From Salipaludibacillus aurantiacus (GTDB lineage: Bacteria; Bacillota; Bacilli; Bacillales; Salisediminibacteriaceae): DNA of 64,000 bases. This document shows, one piece after another, positions 33,679-43,068 of this stretch. The notes under the pieces were generated by a model, which worked only from the letters and a program-made list of their open reading frames with translations, had not been told where the DNA came from and did no database searches. Every line of letters begins with the position of its first letter. Position 1 is the first letter of the stretch. The position numbers and the translations under genes were made by a program. Where the stretch lies: the NCBI RefSeq assembly GCF_900111295.1, contig NZ_FOGT01000016.1, forward strand, positions 42,166-106,165, written 5' to 3'.

Positions 33679-34242
33679 ATGTATGACGTTTTGGCCGTTA
33701 CGGGATATAAGCCCCATGAAATCGGAATTTTTAATGAAAAGCACGACCAGCTGCCGTATTTAAAAAAAGCGCTGGCTAAAAAAATCACCAGTTTAAAAGA
33801 AGAATATGATATCAAATGGGTCATTACGAGCGGACAGCCGGGCGTCGAGCTGTGGGCGGCAGAAGCTGTCATTGACATGAAAGACATGTACCCGGATCTC
33901 AGGCTTGCTACGCTGGCTCCCTTCCATGAGCAGGAAGAACGTTTTCCTGAAGCAGTTAAAGCATTATACGAGACTGTCTGGCAAAAGAGTGATTACAGAG
34001 ATTATATTACGAAAAGGCCGTATGACAGCCCGGCTCAATTAAGGCTTAAAAATGAATTTATTGTCCAGAAAAGCCATGCGTCTCTCGTATTATATGACGA
34101 GGCTACAGAAGGGACGCCGAAATTTTTTCTGTCTTCCGCATTAAAAAAGCAGCAGCAGGAAGATTACCCAATCATTTATTTAACTCCCGACGATATAGAA
34201 GAAATGATCAGGGAAGAACTGGATGACCGAAGCTGGAATTGA
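33679..34242 (+). CDS. ypsA: YpsA-family protein (DUF1273)
   Basis: The 187-residue protein has the YpsA pattern: LAVTGYKPHEIGIFNEKHDQL, WVITSGQPGVELWAAEA with the glycine-rich turn of the SLOG/Rossmann fold, DRSDYRDYITKRPY-like KSDYRDYITKRPY, and LVLYDEATEGTPKF. In Bacillus it lies directly before gpsB, as here, and influences cell division. AAAGGATGG precedes the ATG. The protein is cytoplasmic; its ligand is unknown but may be a nucleotide or ADP-ribose compound, as for other SLOG proteins. Confidence 0.92.
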   Translation: MYDVLAVTGYKPHEIGIFNEKHDQLPYLKKALAKKITSLKEEYDIKWVITSGQPGVELWAAEAVIDMKDMYPDLRLATLAPFHEQEERFPEAVKALYETVWQKSDYRDYITKRPYDSPAQLRLKNEFIVQKSHASLVLYDEATEGTPKFFLSSALKKQQQEDYPIIYLTPDDIEEMIREELDDRSWN

Positions 34243-34302
34243 CAAGAACGCTTTATTCTGAAAAAATAAAGGGTAAATGATGGTACATATGAGGTGAACA
34301 CT

Positions 34303-34620
34303 GTGGATAATAAACAAGTTTCAAAGCTGACTAAGAATGAAATTTATGAAAAAGATTTTAAAACAAGCATGCGCGGATACAACCAGGACGAAGTCGACCA
34401 GTTTCTTGATGATATAATAAAAGATTACGAGGCTTTTGAAACCCGGATTCAGGAGCTGCAGCAGGAGAATGAGCGCTTGAAAAAAGAAACCGTGACTCTC
34501 AGCGAACAAACGAAAAAGCAGCCGCCGGCCCAGCCTGCCGCCGGCAATACTAATTATGATATTTTAAGAAGACTGTCCAACCTGGAGAAACATGTGTTCG
34601 GCAGTAAACTTTACGATTAA
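34303..34620 (+). CDS. gpsB: Cell division and cell-wall synthesis regulator GpsB
   Basis: The 105-residue protein has the DivIVA/GpsB N-terminal coiled-coil domain ([34 protein letters not shown]) with the membrane-binding and PBP1-binding surface, a Gln/Pro-rich linker, and the strongly conserved C-terminus [18 protein letters not shown]. It guides penicillin-binding protein 1 between septum and side wall. I prefer the GTG at 34303, 6 bases after GAGGTG, over the GTG at 34294 inside that site. Position after ypsA and before an RNase H-like gene and rnpB matches the B. subtilis order. Confidence 0.96.
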   Translation: MDNKQVSKLTKNEIYEKDFKTSMRGYNQDEVDQFLDDIIKDYEAFETRIQELQQENERLKKETVTLSEQTKKQPPAQPAAGNTNYDILRRLSNLEKHVFGSKLYD

Positions 34621-34643
34621 AGCGGCGAAAGGAGTTCATACGG

Positions 34644-35051
34644 TTGATAGAAGTTTATATTGATGGAGCCAGCGCCGGTGATCCGGGCCCTTCTGGAGCC
34701 GGAGTATTTATAAAAGGGAATGGCTATCTTATCCGTCAATCGTTTCCTCTTCCGGAAATGTCTAATCATGAAGCTGAATTTCACGCATGCCTGAAAGCTT
34801 TAGCTATTTGTAAGGCACACGGTTTTAAGATTATTTCTATACGGTCTGATTCAAAAACAGTGGTTGAAGCGGTAGAAAAAGAATACGTAAGGAATATGTC
34901 TTTCAGAGCTTTATTGGACAGCATCCTTTATGAGATGGCCCACTCGTTTGATTATGCCTTTATTAAGTGGATTCCAGGCAAATTAAATAAGGAGGCTGAC
35001 CTGCTGGCTAAAAAAGGTGTGCAGAACGCGATGGAAAATAACAACAGTTGA
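34644..35051 (+). CDS. RNase H I-like protein (YpeP type)
   Basis: The 135-residue protein has the RNase H fold with the acidic residues in IEVYIDGASAGDPG (Asp), NHEAEFHACLKAL (Glu), IRSDSKTVVEAV (Asp) and KEADLLAKKG (Asp). This is the Bacillus-type short RNase HI; some such proteins lack activity, but all four acidic residues appear to be present here. The start is TTG at 34644 behind AAAGGAG. It probably continues the ypsA-gpsB transcript and ends just before the rnpB promoter. Confidence 0.85.
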   Translation: MIEVYIDGASAGDPGPSGAGVFIKGNGYLIRQSFPLPEMSNHEAEFHACLKALAICKAHGFKIISIRSDSKTVVEAVEKEYVRNMSFRALLDSILYEMAHSFDYAFIKWIPGKLNKEADLLAKKGVQNAMENNNS

Positions 35052-35076
35052 TTAATAAGCTGTGCTGTGGTATTAT
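35048..35076 (+). promoter_or_regulatory. Promoter of rnpB
   Basis: TTGATT (35048-35053) and TATTAT (35071-35076) are separated by 17 bases, placing the start near 35083, just before the RNA. The -35 overlaps the stop codon of the RNase H-like gene. Confidence 0.7.
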
Positions 35077-35086
35077 AGAAAATGTT

Positions 35087-35507
35087 GTTCTAAACGACAT
35101 CCATTTGTGTTTGGGTAATCGCTGCACTGTTTCAGTGTAGAGGAAAGTCCATGCTCGCACAATCTGAGATGATTGTAGTGTTCGTGCCTGACGAAGTCAT
35201 AAGTCAGGGTAGTCTGGTTGCAGGCTAACGGCAGGAGACTTACCTACGTTTAGTTTCTAAATATGGTAAGTGTGCCTTGAAAGTGCCACAGTGACGTAGT
35301 CTGTCTGGAAACGGACAGAGTGGAACGAGGTAAACCCCGCGAGCGAGAAACCCAAAATTTGGTAGGGGCACCCCTGAAAAGGAAATGAACGGATCAGGGG
35401 ACAGAGATAATTCTGTAGACAGATGATTACCACTTTTGTACGAGGGATGACGCCCGTTTGAAGTACGAAGGAACAGAACATGGCTTACTAAACACAAATG
35501 GCGTCTT
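35087..35507 (+). ncRNA. rnpB: RNase P RNA, B type
   Basis: The catalytic RNA of RNase P processes tRNA 5' ends. Conserved blocks are readable in order: GGGTAATCGCTGCA, GAGGAAAGTCCATGCTCGCAC, AGTGTTCGTGCCTGACGAAG, GCCTTGAAAGTGCCACAGTG, GTGGAACGAGGTAAACCCC, GCGAGAAACCCAAA and, near the end, GAACAGAACATGGCTTACT. Terminal helix P1 forms between CCATTTGTGTTT (35101) and AAACACAAATGG (35490). Layout and length (about 415 nt) match the B. subtilis type. Ends are approximate. Conserved position after gpsB supports the call. Confidence 0.97.
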
Positions 35508-35522
35508 CATACTGTTATATTA

Positions 35523-35557
35523 ACTCCACGATGCATCTTCATCGTGGAGTTTTTACT
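35523..35557 (+). terminator. Terminator after rnpB
   Basis: The perfect 11-bp stem ACTCCACGATG / CATCGTGGAGT with a six-base loop is followed by TTTTTA. Confidence 0.92.
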
Positions 35558-35634
35558 TTTTAAAAGAGCATCCTGTATACTAGGTGCGGATACAGTAAAA
35601 CAAACACCGAGAAAAAGAAGGGAAGGATTTGACC

Positions 35635-36771
35635 TTGAATACCGTTACATTAATTGCCACCGCTGCCATGGGACTTGAAGCGATTGTGGCTAAAGAAGTT
35701 CGCGAATTAGGATATGAAAATGTCACTGTAGAAAATGGAAAAGTAATTTTTAAAGCTCATCCAAAAGCGGTTGCCCGGACAAATTTATGGCTGCGTACAG
35801 CAGACAGAGTAAAAATACTGGTAGGGGAATTTAAAGCAGAGAGCTTTGAGGAACTGTTTGAAAACACAAAAGCTCTCCCATGGGCCGATTATCTGTCTGC
35901 AGATGCGGAATTCCCTGTCATTGGCAGATCGGTAAAATCAAAGCTGTTCAGTGTACCTGACTGTCAGGCGATCGTAAAAAAAGCGGTGGTTGAAAGCATG
36001 AAGCAAAGCTATAATGTCCAGTGGTTTGAGGAAAAAGGCGCCCTGAACCGGATTGAAATTTCACTTCATAAAGATACCGCCAGCTTAACAATCGATACAA
36101 GCGGCACCGGCCTTCATAAACGTGGCTACAGATACTTACACAACGAAGCACCATTGAAGGAAACGCTTGCCGCAGCTATGATCCAGTTAACTAACTGGCA
36201 TGCAGACAAGCCGTTTTACGATCCATTCTGCGGATCAGGGACACTTCCAATTGAAGCGGCTATGATCGGACAGAATATTGCACCGGGTGTTAACCGGTCG
36301 TTTTCTTTTGAAAACTGGCACTGGTATGACCAAAGATGGATGGATGACGCTCTTGAGGAAGCAGAAAACCTGGCTAAATATGATCAGCCGTTAAACATTC
36401 TCGGAGCAGATATCGACCATAAAATGATTGACCTGGCTAAAAATAATGCGATGGAGGCCGGCTTTCCTGATCAAATCACTTTTAAGCAAATGCAAGTCAA
36501 AGACTTTCATACAAAAGATGAATTCGGTGTCGCTGTCGGCAACCCTCCTTACGGTGAACGGATGAAAGAAAAGCCGTATGTTGAAAACCTTTACCGTGAA
36601 TTAGGACGAGCACTGAGGCCGCATGACACCTGGTCTGTTTATATCATTACTTCCCACCCTCATTTCGAAAAGCTTTACGGTGCTAAAGCAACAAAAAAAC
36701 GGAAACTGTATAACGGGAATATAAAAACGGACTTTTACCAGTTCTGGGGAAAGCGCCCCGGTTCAAAATAA
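35635..36771 (+). CDS. ypsC: THUMP-domain rRNA guanine-N2 methyltransferase (YpsC, RlmL-like)
   Basis: The 378-residue protein has an N-terminal ferredoxin-like/THUMP region (residues 1-160), then a class I methyltransferase domain with DPFCGSGTLPIEAAMIG (SAM-binding loop), ILGADIDHKMIDLAKNNAMEAG and the catalytic motif VAVGNPPYGERM (N-P-P-Y, typical of N2-guanine or N6-adenine methylation). It probably modifies 23S rRNA. TTG at 35635 is well spaced from GGGAAGG; an in-frame TTG at 35629 is also possible. Location next to rnpB and gpsB is as in Bacillus. Confidence 0.9.
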   Translation: MNTVTLIATAAMGLEAIVAKEVRELGYENVTVENGKVIFKAHPKAVARTNLWLRTADRVKILVGEFKAESFEELFENTKALPWADYLSADAEFPVIGRSVKSKLFSVPDCQAIVKKAVVESMKQSYNVQWFEEKGALNRIEISLHKDTASLTIDTSGTGLHKRGYRYLHNEAPLKETLAAAMIQLTNWHADKPFYDPFCGSGTLPIEAAMIGQNIAPGVNRSFSFENWHWYDQRWMDDALEEAENLAKYDQPLNILGADIDHKMIDLAKNNAMEAGFPDQITFKQMQVKDFHTKDEFGVAVGNPPYGERMKEKPYVENLYRELGRALRPHDTWSVYIITSHPHFEKLYGAKATKKRKLYNGNIKTDFYQFWGKRPGSK

Positions 36772-36863
36772 GCTCGGTTACCATCTTTTCTCTCTTTTGG
36801 GCATATATTCAGCAGGCAGGCATATACTATAGAAAACTGCTGAAAAGGGAAAGGGTGAGGAGT

Positions 36864-37106
36864 ATGACTGAGGAATACAGTAATATAGAGCAAGTTGAAC
36901 TTGCTATCCAGGCGGCAGAACGAATGGTAGGACAAGCCACGATGAGCATGGATCAGCAGCAGCTCGAAAATGCCACTCGCGCGTTGGCCGAGGCAAGGAG
37001 ACAGCTGGAGCAGGCGAAGCTGATGAAGTTAAATGACCATTTGCTGCAATACTCTTCTTCACGTATTAACCGGTTATCCCATCAGGTGGAAGAAGAACGG
37101 GATTAG
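36864..37106 (+). CDS. DUF2564-family small helical protein
   Basis: The 80-residue protein is one long amphipathic helix pair: VELAIQAAERMVGQATMSMDQQQLENATRALAEARRQLEQAKL. The pattern fits DUF2564, a small Bacillus family of unknown function. The purine-rich AAAGGGTGA gives the ribosome-binding site; GTG at 36855 is a possible alternative start. No membrane segment is present. Confidence 0.7.
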   Translation: MTEEYSNIEQVELAIQAAERMVGQATMSMDQQQLENATRALAEARRQLEQAKLMKLNDHLLQYSSSRINRLSHQVEEERD

Positions 37107-37169
37107 TATCGGATTGACAGGTAACTACTATCAGTTTGTTGCAAATTTAAGAAACTTGGTCTCATCCCC

Positions 37170-37199
37170 TTGTACTTGAAAAATAATACAACGTATAAT
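37170..37199 (+). promoter_or_regulatory. Sigma-A promoter of moaA
   Basis: TTGTAC (37170-37175) and TATAAT (37194-37199), spaced 18 bases, stand 24 bases before the moaA ATG. Confidence 0.6.
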
Positions 37200-37222
37200 G
37201 GAAGTATTAAGGGGATGGTCGA

Positions 37223-38242
37223 ATGAATAAATTCATGACTGATAAATTAGGAAGACCATTAAGAGATCTGCGCATTTCCGTGACAGATCGCTGTAATTTC
37301 CGCTGCCGCTATTGTATGCCGCCGGAAATCTTCGATAAAAACTTTAAATTCCTTCCAAAAAAAGAGATCCTGACGTTCGAAGAGATAACCAGGGTTTCCA
37401 ATATACTTGCTGAAAGAGCAGGGATCAAAAAACTTCGGATCACCGGTGGTGAGCCGATGATGCGCCATAACGTGTCGAGACTGATCAGCATGCTGAACGA
37501 GATCGACAATATTAATGACATCGCGATGACAACAAACGGGGCTCTTCTCCCCGGGCATACGGAAGGGTTAAAACAGGCTGGCCTGAACCGGGTCACGATC
37601 AGCCTGGATTCTCTCAATGATGAAAAATTCCGTTATATTAACGGGCGCGATATCAGTGTCTCAAAAGTGCTTGATGGCATAGAAGCGGCCGAGGACGCAG
37701 GCCTTCAGGTGAAAATTAATATGGTTGTCAAGCGGGGGATGAATGAAGAAGACATTCTTCCTATGGCGCGCCACTTTAAGGATTCCAAAATCATTTTACG
37801 TTTCATTGAGTATATGGATGTAGGAAACGCCAATGGGTGGAAACTTGACCATGTTGTCAGCAAGAAAGAAATCTTCAGCATTATTAATAAAGAATTACCT
37901 ATTGAACCGGCTGACCCTAATTATACCGGAGAAGTCGCAGACCGGTTCGTATTTAAAGATAATGGCAATGAGATCGGTATTATCTCTTCTGTAACAGATG
38001 CTTTCTGTTCTACCTGTTCAAGGGCCCGGCTGTCTGCGGATGGCAAGCTGGTCACCTGCCTGTTTGCATCGGGCGGCCATGATCTGCGTGATATTCTCCG
38101 ATCAGATGCTGACGATGAAGAAGTGGCTGAACACATCCGGCAGATCTGGGAAAAAAGAGACGATCAATATTCCGCCGAACGACTCAAGCATACAGACAAA
38201 AAACAAATCAGGAAAATTGAGATGTCGCACATTGGCGGCTAG
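37223..38242 (+). CDS. moaA: GTP 3',8-cyclase MoaA
   Basis: The 339-residue radical-SAM enzyme converts GTP to the first intermediate of molybdenum cofactor synthesis. It carries the N-terminal cluster motif CNFRCRYC (C-x3-C-x2-C) after [25 protein letters not shown], and the second cluster cysteines in [20 protein letters not shown]. The usual C-terminal Gly-Gly is present (SHIGG). AAGGGGATGG precedes the ATG. No other molybdopterin genes lie in the window, so it is a stand-alone unit with its own promoter and terminator. Confidence 0.96.
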   Translation: MNKFMTDKLGRPLRDLRISVTDRCNFRCRYCMPPEIFDKNFKFLPKKEILTFEEITRVSNILAERAGIKKLRITGGEPMMRHNVSRLISMLNEIDNINDIAMTTNGALLPGHTEGLKQAGLNRVTISLDSLNDEKFRYINGRDISVSKVLDGIEAAEDAGLQVKINMVVKRGMNEEDILPMARHFKDSKIILRFIEYMDVGNANGWKLDHVVSKKEIFSIINKELPIEPADPNYTGEVADRFVFKDNGNEIGIISSVTDAFCSTCSRARLSADGKLVTCLFASGGHDLRDILRSDADDEEVAEHIRQIWEKRDDQYSAERLKHTDKKQIRKIEMSHIGG

Positions 38243-38245
38243 TCT

Positions 38246-38280
38246 AAACCGGGGTAAAACTTTTACCCCGGTTTATTTTG
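38246..38280. terminator. Bidirectional terminator between moaA and the HesB-like gene
   Basis: A near-perfect 14-bp inverted repeat (AAACCGGGGTAAAA / TTTTACCCCGGTTT) lies between the convergent genes, and its right end overlaps the stop codon of the minus-strand gene. Confidence 0.85.
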
Positions 38281-38581
38281 GGTTAATGACGTCATCAATG
38301 CGCTCATTAATAAATGTCACTTCTCCAAAGTCATGATGATAGTCAATGGTCATTCCGTCAAAATACCATTGATCATCTTCTGTTATGCAAAACAGCAAGC
38401 CGCCTTTTTCTACCGTCACATAGTCTTTTTCCGGGATCCCTCTGTGAATACCTGCCGAAAAACCGCCTGATCCTACGCCTCCGACTCTGACATATAACGT
38501 TAACGAGTCCCCTTTTATTAATTCCATTTCTTTTTTATAAAACTCAAGAGCCTCATCGGTAATCGTAAAATTCATATACAC
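38273..38581 (-). CDS. HesB/YneR-like protein
   Basis: The 102-residue protein has the fold pattern of the HesB/IscA superfamily, closest to the YneR branch: ITDEALEFYKKEMELIKGDSLTLYVRVGG, SGGFSAGIHRGIPEKDY and WYFDGMTIDYHHDFGEVTF. It lacks the three cysteines of true A-type iron-sulfur carriers, as YneR does, so a scaffold role is not implied. AAAGGACAG precedes the ATG. It converges on moaA across a shared terminator. Confidence 0.78.
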   Translation of the reverse strand: MYMNFTITDEALEFYKKEMELIKGDSLTLYVRVGGVGSGGFSAGIHRGIPEKDYVTVEKGGLLFCITEDDQWYFDGMTIDYHHDFGEVTFINERIDDVINPK

Positions 38582-38754
38582 TTCTGTCCTTTCATATACA
38601 AGACTTTCAGTCCATTATAACAAACCGTTAATTATTGTGCGGGTATGAACAAAGATGAATTTTTCACTGGAAAAAGGTATGATAAAGGAGGGTGAAATCA
38701 GGAAGTGTTAACCACCCTTTACATAAAACGGGTACCGGAAGGAGAAGGACTTGT

Positions 38755-40278
38755 ATGCAGACAGAATCACCTGCTATTGAAAAAGAATTTATGGAGTACG
38801 TTAAGAAAATCAGCCATTATAATGAAGCAGTAGGACTTATCGCGTGGGATTTACGAACAGGAGCACCGAGAAAAGGCGCCGCTCAGCGTTCGGAAGTATT
38901 AGGTTCCCTGTCGTCTGAAATATTCGCTATGTCCACTTCAAAGGACATGAAGAATTACTTAACTGAACTGCGTCAGGAGAGTAACTGGGAGCAATTGGAC
39001 GAGGTAACAAAGAAAACAGCAGAAGAATGCGAAAAACAGTTAAAGAAATTTGAAAATATCCCCCCTGAAGACTATAAAGACTATGTGATCCTTACTTCAA
39101 ATGCAGAGGTAGCCTGGGAAACTGCGAAAGACACAGCTGATTTCGACTCATTTAAACCTTATTTAGAGAAAATTGTGGCGTATAACCGCAAATACACCGA
39201 ATGGAAAGGTTATGAAGGCAATAAGTATAACGCGTTGCTGGATGATTACGAGCCGGGTTTAACTGTTGATGTCATCGACGAAGTGTTCGGAAAATTAAAA
39301 GAGGCGCTCGTCCCTCTCGTAAAAGAAATAACGAATGCTAAGGATCAGCCTGAAACAGATTTTCTGTTTAAGCCGTTCCCTGCAAAAAAACAGGAAGCTC
39401 TAAGCCGTGAAATACTGGAAAATATGAGTTATGACTTTGAGGCAGGCAGGCTCGATACGACGGTTCATCCGTTTGCTATCGGACTGAATCCCGGCGATGT
39501 CAGAGTAACCACCAAGTATGATGAGAATGACTTCAGAACCGCCGTGTTCGGCACGATTCATGAAGGCGGACACGCCCTGTACGAACAAAATGTGGATAAA
39601 AAATATACCGGTACGCCTCTCTGCACAGGAACTTCCATGGGTATTCATGAATCCCAGTCTCTGTTCTGGGAAAATTTTGTTGGCCGGCATTATGCTTTCT
39701 GGGAGAGATATTACGACCTTTTGAAAAAGTATGCCGAAGGGCAGTTTGATAACGTCGGCCTGGAAGACTTTTACCGGGGAATTAATGTAGCCGGTCCATC
39801 TTTGATCAGAATAGAAGCTGATGAGATGACGTATTCCCTGCATATTATCGTTCGTTACGAACTGGAAAAAGCGTTAATAAATGAAGAACTGGAAGTGGCG
39901 GACCTTCCGGAGGCGTGGAATAATAAAATGGAAGAACTTCTCGGAGTCCGGCCGGAACATGACGGAGAAGGCGTTCTTCAGGATGTCCACTGGCCGAGCG
40001 GAGCTTTTGGCTATTTCCCTTCCTACGCCTTAGGTTACGTCTATGCGGCCCAGCTAAAGAAGGCCATGTTAAAAGACTTGCCTGATTTCGATAATTTGCT
40101 GAAAAAAGGAGACTTGGCTCCCGTAAAAGATTGGCTTACGGCTCATGTTCACCAGTTCGGCAAAAGCAAAAAGCCGCTCGATATATTGAAAGATGCCACA
40201 GGTGAAGAGATCAATCCGGATCATCTCATTGACTACTTGAGCACTAAATATCGACAAGTTTACGGCCTGTCATTATAA
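38755..40278 (+). CDS. ypwA: Carboxypeptidase Taq (M32 metallopeptidase)
   Basis: The 507-residue M32 peptidase removes C-terminal residues from peptides in the cytoplasm. It has the zinc motif HEGGH in VFGTIHEGGHALYEQN, the downstream Glu in GIHESQSLFWENFVGR, and RIEADEMTYSLHIIVRYELE. The N-terminus EYVKKISHYNEAVGLIAWDLRTGAP is typical of the family, and length equals that of YpwA (about 501). ATG at 38755 follows AAGGAGAAGG; the frame is open upstream without a site. Confidence 0.93.
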   Translation: MQTESPAIEKEFMEYVKKISHYNEAVGLIAWDLRTGAPRKGAAQRSEVLGSLSSEIFAMSTSKDMKNYLTELRQESNWEQLDEVTKKTAEECEKQLKKFENIPPEDYKDYVILTSNAEVAWETAKDTADFDSFKPYLEKIVAYNRKYTEWKGYEGNKYNALLDDYEPGLTVDVIDEVFGKLKEALVPLVKEITNAKDQPETDFLFKPFPAKKQEALSREILENMSYDFEAGRLDTTVHPFAIGLNPGDVRVTTKYDENDFRTAVFGTIHEGGHALYEQNVDKKYTGTPLCTGTSMGIHESQSLFWENFVGRHYAFWERYYDLLKKYAEGQFDNVGLEDFYRGINVAGPSLIRIEADEMTYSLHIIVRYELEKALINEELEVADLPEAWNNKMEELLGVRPEHDGEGVLQDVHWPSGAFGYFPSYALGYVYAAQLKKAMLKDLPDFDNLLKKGDLAPVKDWLTAHVHQFGKSKKPLDILKDATGEEINPDHLIDYLSTKYRQVYGLSL

Positions 40279-40286
40279 TAAAAATA

Positions 40287-40322
40287 AAGAAGCCGCTATA
40301 GTGGCTTCTTTTCTCTTTTTTT
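40287..40322 (+). terminator. Terminator after the M32 carboxypeptidase gene
   Basis: AAGAAGCC / GGCTTCTT with an eight-base loop is followed by TTCTCTTTTTTT. Confidence 0.85.
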
Positions 40323-40441
40323 AAGCAGACGAGTTTAAAGCCTTACGAAAAAGTGAAATAGTAAGTAGGATTGTATGGCTTTTTACCCACTTGCCCTGAT
40401 CATTCTATTAAAAACAGCAACAGAAGGAGTTGTCATTATGC

Positions 40442-41413
40442 ATGATTGAATTTGCTAATGTATCAAAAGTATTTAACGGTGGGACTAAAGCAGTCAACGA
40501 CGTAAGCTTTAAAGTGAAAGAAGGAGAAATATTTGTACTCATCGGGCCGAGCGGCTGCGGAAAAACGACGACATTAAAAATGATTAACCGTCTGATTGAT
40601 TCATCAGAGGGAACCATTCGGGTCCATAATGAAAATATACAGGACATGAATATAAAAAAGCTCCGCTGGAACATCGGCTATGTTCTCCAGCAAATTGCAC
40701 TCTTTCCGCACATGACGATTAAAGAAAATATCGCCGTTGTCCCTGAACTTATTAAATGGCCCCAAGAGAAGATCGACAAAAGAGTAGATGAACTGCTGGA
40801 GATGGTCGGTCTCGACCCGGGTACATACAGAGACCGAAAACCAGACGAACTATCCGGAGGCCAGCAGCAGCGTATAGGAGTGGTACGTGCTTTAGCGGGT
40901 GATCCGGATATTATCCTGATGGATGAGCCTTTCAGTGCGCTCGACCCGATCAGCAGGGAACAATTACAGGAAGATATTAAAAAACTGCAGGAAGAAATTA
41001 AAAAGACAGTCGTTTTCGTCACTCATGATATTGAGGAAGCTTTAAAGCTGGGACATCATATCTGTCTAATGAAAGACGGAAAAGTTGTCCAAATCGGGGC
41101 ACCAGCGGAACTGCTTGAAAATCCGGCGGATGAGTTCGTAAAAGAGTTTCTCGGTGACAGAAAAGATCCGTGGGCAGAAAAGGTATCCTCGTTACTGCCG
41201 GATGAAGCACCGGCAGAACATACACACACGCCCGCTTCAAAAGTGTCTTCTGAAGCGACTGTAAGAGAAGCCCTCGAGCAATTAAAGCACTCGTCTGAAA
41301 ACTCGTTGGCAGTTTACGAAGGCGAAACCTATAAAGGGGATGTGGGCTACAAAGAGATCACTCTCTATCTGGAGCGGAACCAGTCCACCTTGAAAGGGGG
41401 CTCCTCTTTATGA
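40442..41413 (+). CDS. Glycine betaine/carnitine/choline-type ABC transporter ATPase
   Basis: The 323-residue ATPase has Walker A GPSGCGKTTTLKM (residues 34-46), Q-loop VLQQIALFPHMTI, signature LSGGQQQRIGVVRALAG, Walker B IILMDEPFSALDP and the switch region VFVTHDIEEALKLG. The C-terminal 70 residues form a single CBS-like segment (TVREALEQLKHSSENSLAVYEGETYKG), fewer than the tandem CBS of OpuCA. It energises uptake of compatible solutes for osmotic protection. The ATG at 40442 is 12 bases from AAGGAG, slightly far. It overlaps the fused permease/binding-protein gene by four bases. Confidence 0.87.
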   Translation: MIEFANVSKVFNGGTKAVNDVSFKVKEGEIFVLIGPSGCGKTTTLKMINRLIDSSEGTIRVHNENIQDMNIKKLRWNIGYVLQQIALFPHMTIKENIAVVPELIKWPQEKIDKRVDELLEMVGLDPGTYRDRKPDELSGGQQQRIGVVRALAGDPDIILMDEPFSALDPISREQLQEDIKKLQEEIKKTVVFVTHDIEEALKLGHHICLMKDGKVVQIGAPAELLENPADEFVKEFLGDRKDPWAEKVSSLLPDEAPAEHTHTPASKVSSEATVREALEQLKHSSENSLAVYEGETYKGDVGYKEITLYLERNQSTLKGGSSL

Positions 41414-42963
41414 TTGTGTCAGGCATTCAGCCCTTTTTTCAGCTTTTTCAGCAAAGACAGGACTTACTGATTACTGCTCTCTGGGAGCACGTCCACATGT
41501 CACTTATTTCGTTACTTTTTGCCGTGTTTATTGCTGTACCATTAGGGATTCTGCTGGCCCATTACCGTAAGGGGGCAGAACCGGTCATCGGGACGACAGC
41601 CGTCTTGCAGACCATACCGAGTCTTGCTCTTCTCGGTTTTCTGATTCCTTTTCTCGGCATCGGCACCACGCCGGCAATTGTTGCTCTAACAGCTTACGCA
41701 CTTATGCCTATCTTGAGAAACACTTATACAGGCTTAAAAGCAGTGGATCCCGCCTTAATGGAAGCTTCCAGGGGAATGGGCATGGGAACGCTGCAGCAAT
41801 TGCATAAAATTCAGCTTCCTTTAGCCATGCCGACGATTATGGCAGGAATACGGACAGGGATGGTGCTTATTGTCGGTACAGCTACACTCGCAGCATTAAT
41901 TGGAGCGGGGGGGCTTGGGGATTTAATTATGCTTGGGATTAACAGAAGCAATAATTATTATATCCTGCTTGGAGCCATTCCAGCTGCCGCTCTGGCCCTA
42001 CTCTTTGATGCGGTCCTAAGGATTACGGAGAAAAAATCGCAAGGATCCACGCTTATGCCTGTCTTTGTGGTGATAGGGGCAGCCTTGCTGCTTGTTGTTG
42101 TACCTCCGGTTTTAAACGCGGTTGGTTCAGGAGATGACGAGGCTGAAGAGATTGTAATTGCCGGAAAATTAGGCGCCGAACCGGAAATTATTATTAATAT
42201 GTACAAACTGCTGATTGAGCAGGATACGGATTTACAGGTCACTCTCGAACCTGGAATTGGAACGACAGATGTGGCTTTTCAGGCTGTGAGAACCGGAGAC
42301 ATCGACGGGTACTTTGAATTCACAGGTACAGCGATAGCCGACCTTCTAGGAGAGACAGTTGAAAGCAATGACGAAAGAGCAGCATTTGAACAGGCAAGAG
42401 ACGGTATGTATGAGGAATTTAACCTCGTCTTCCTCGAGCCTTTAGGCTATCAGAACACGTATGCCATTGCTGTCACAGAAGAAATGGCAGAGGAGTTGAA
42501 TCTGGAGACTATTTCTGACCTTCAGGAATATGAAAATGATTTGACCGCGGCATTCACTGTGGAGTTTACAGATCGGGCAGACGGGTATCCTGGTATACAG
42601 GAAACTTATGGGATAGACTTTGCTGAAGTTCAGACTATGGACCCCGGCTTAAGACTTGGCGCCTTAGTGTCCGGAGATGCTGAAGTCATCGACGCCTACT
42701 CCACTGATGCTTATATGCGTGAGTATAACTTAGTCGCTCTCGAAGACGATGAAAATTTGTTCCCGCCATTTAATGGGGCTCCTTTATTCAGGGAAGAAGT
42801 CATTGCTGAATACCCAGAGATTGAAGAGATTCTGAATCAGCTGGCTGGTAAAATTACTGAAGAAGAAATGCAGGATATGAATTACCAGGTTGATGAAGAA
42901 GACGCCAATGCGTCAGATGTTGCAAGAGAGTATTTAACGAATGAAGGCCTTCTCACTGAGTAA
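41410..42963 (+). CDS. Fused permease and substrate-binding protein of a betaine/choline-type ABC transporter
   Basis: The 517-residue protein unites two parts. Residues 1-215 are a binding-protein-dependent permease with five to six membrane segments and the EAA-type loop EASRGMGMGTLQQLHKIQLPLAMPTIMAG. After another membrane segment (MPVFVVIGAALLLVVVPPVL) residues 245-517 form an extracytoplasmic OpuAC-like binding domain (EEIVIAGKLGAEPEIIINMYKLLIEQ, GDIDGYFEFTGTAI, DAEVIDAYSTDAYMREYNLVALEDD). The binding domain is very acidic, as in haloadapted bacteria. Tethering the receptor to the channel is known in BusAB-like systems. ATGA overlap with the ATPase gene shows the two form one transporter. 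Confidence 0.9.
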   Translation: MIVSGIQPFFQLFQQRQDLLITALWEHVHMSLISLLFAVFIAVPLGILLAHYRKGAEPVIGTTAVLQTIPSLALLGFLIPFLGIGTTPAIVALTAYALMPILRNTYTGLKAVDPALMEASRGMGMGTLQQLHKIQLPLAMPTIMAGIRTGMVLIVGTATLAALIGAGGLGDLIMLGINRSNNYYILLGAIPAAALALLFDAVLRITEKKSQGSTLMPVFVVIGAALLLVVVPPVLNAVGSGDDEAEEIVIAGKLGAEPEIIINMYKLLIEQDTDLQVTLEPGIGTTDVAFQAVRTGDIDGYFEFTGTAIADLLGETVESNDERAAFEQARDGMYEEFNLVFLEPLGYQNTYAIAVTEEMAEELNLETISDLQEYENDLTAAFTVEFTDRADGYPGIQETYGIDFAEVQTMDPGLRLGALVSGDAEVIDAYSTDAYMREYNLVALEDDENLFPPFNGAPLFREEVIAEYPEIEEILNQLAGKITEEEMQDMNYQVDEEDANASDVAREYLTNEGLLTE

Positions 42964-42965
42964 AA

Positions 42966-43011
42966 AAACAGGATTGGAAAGGGTCTTTGCCTTTTCCTTT
43001 TCTGTTTTTTC
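42966..43011 (+). terminator. Terminator after the compatible-solute transporter
   Basis: ACAG...GGAAAGG pairs with CCTTTTCC...CTGT around GTCTTTG, followed by six T residues; the stem has internal mismatches. Confidence 0.6.
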
Positions 43012-43068
43012 AAATAATATTAAGTTATAATGGGAGTTGATATATTTTCCAAGGAGGCGGTGGAGGGG

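Noticed and set aside
35240..35497. Minus-strand frames of 74-85 codons inside rnpB
   Set aside because: The DNA is the conserved RNase P RNA gene; the frames are incidental.
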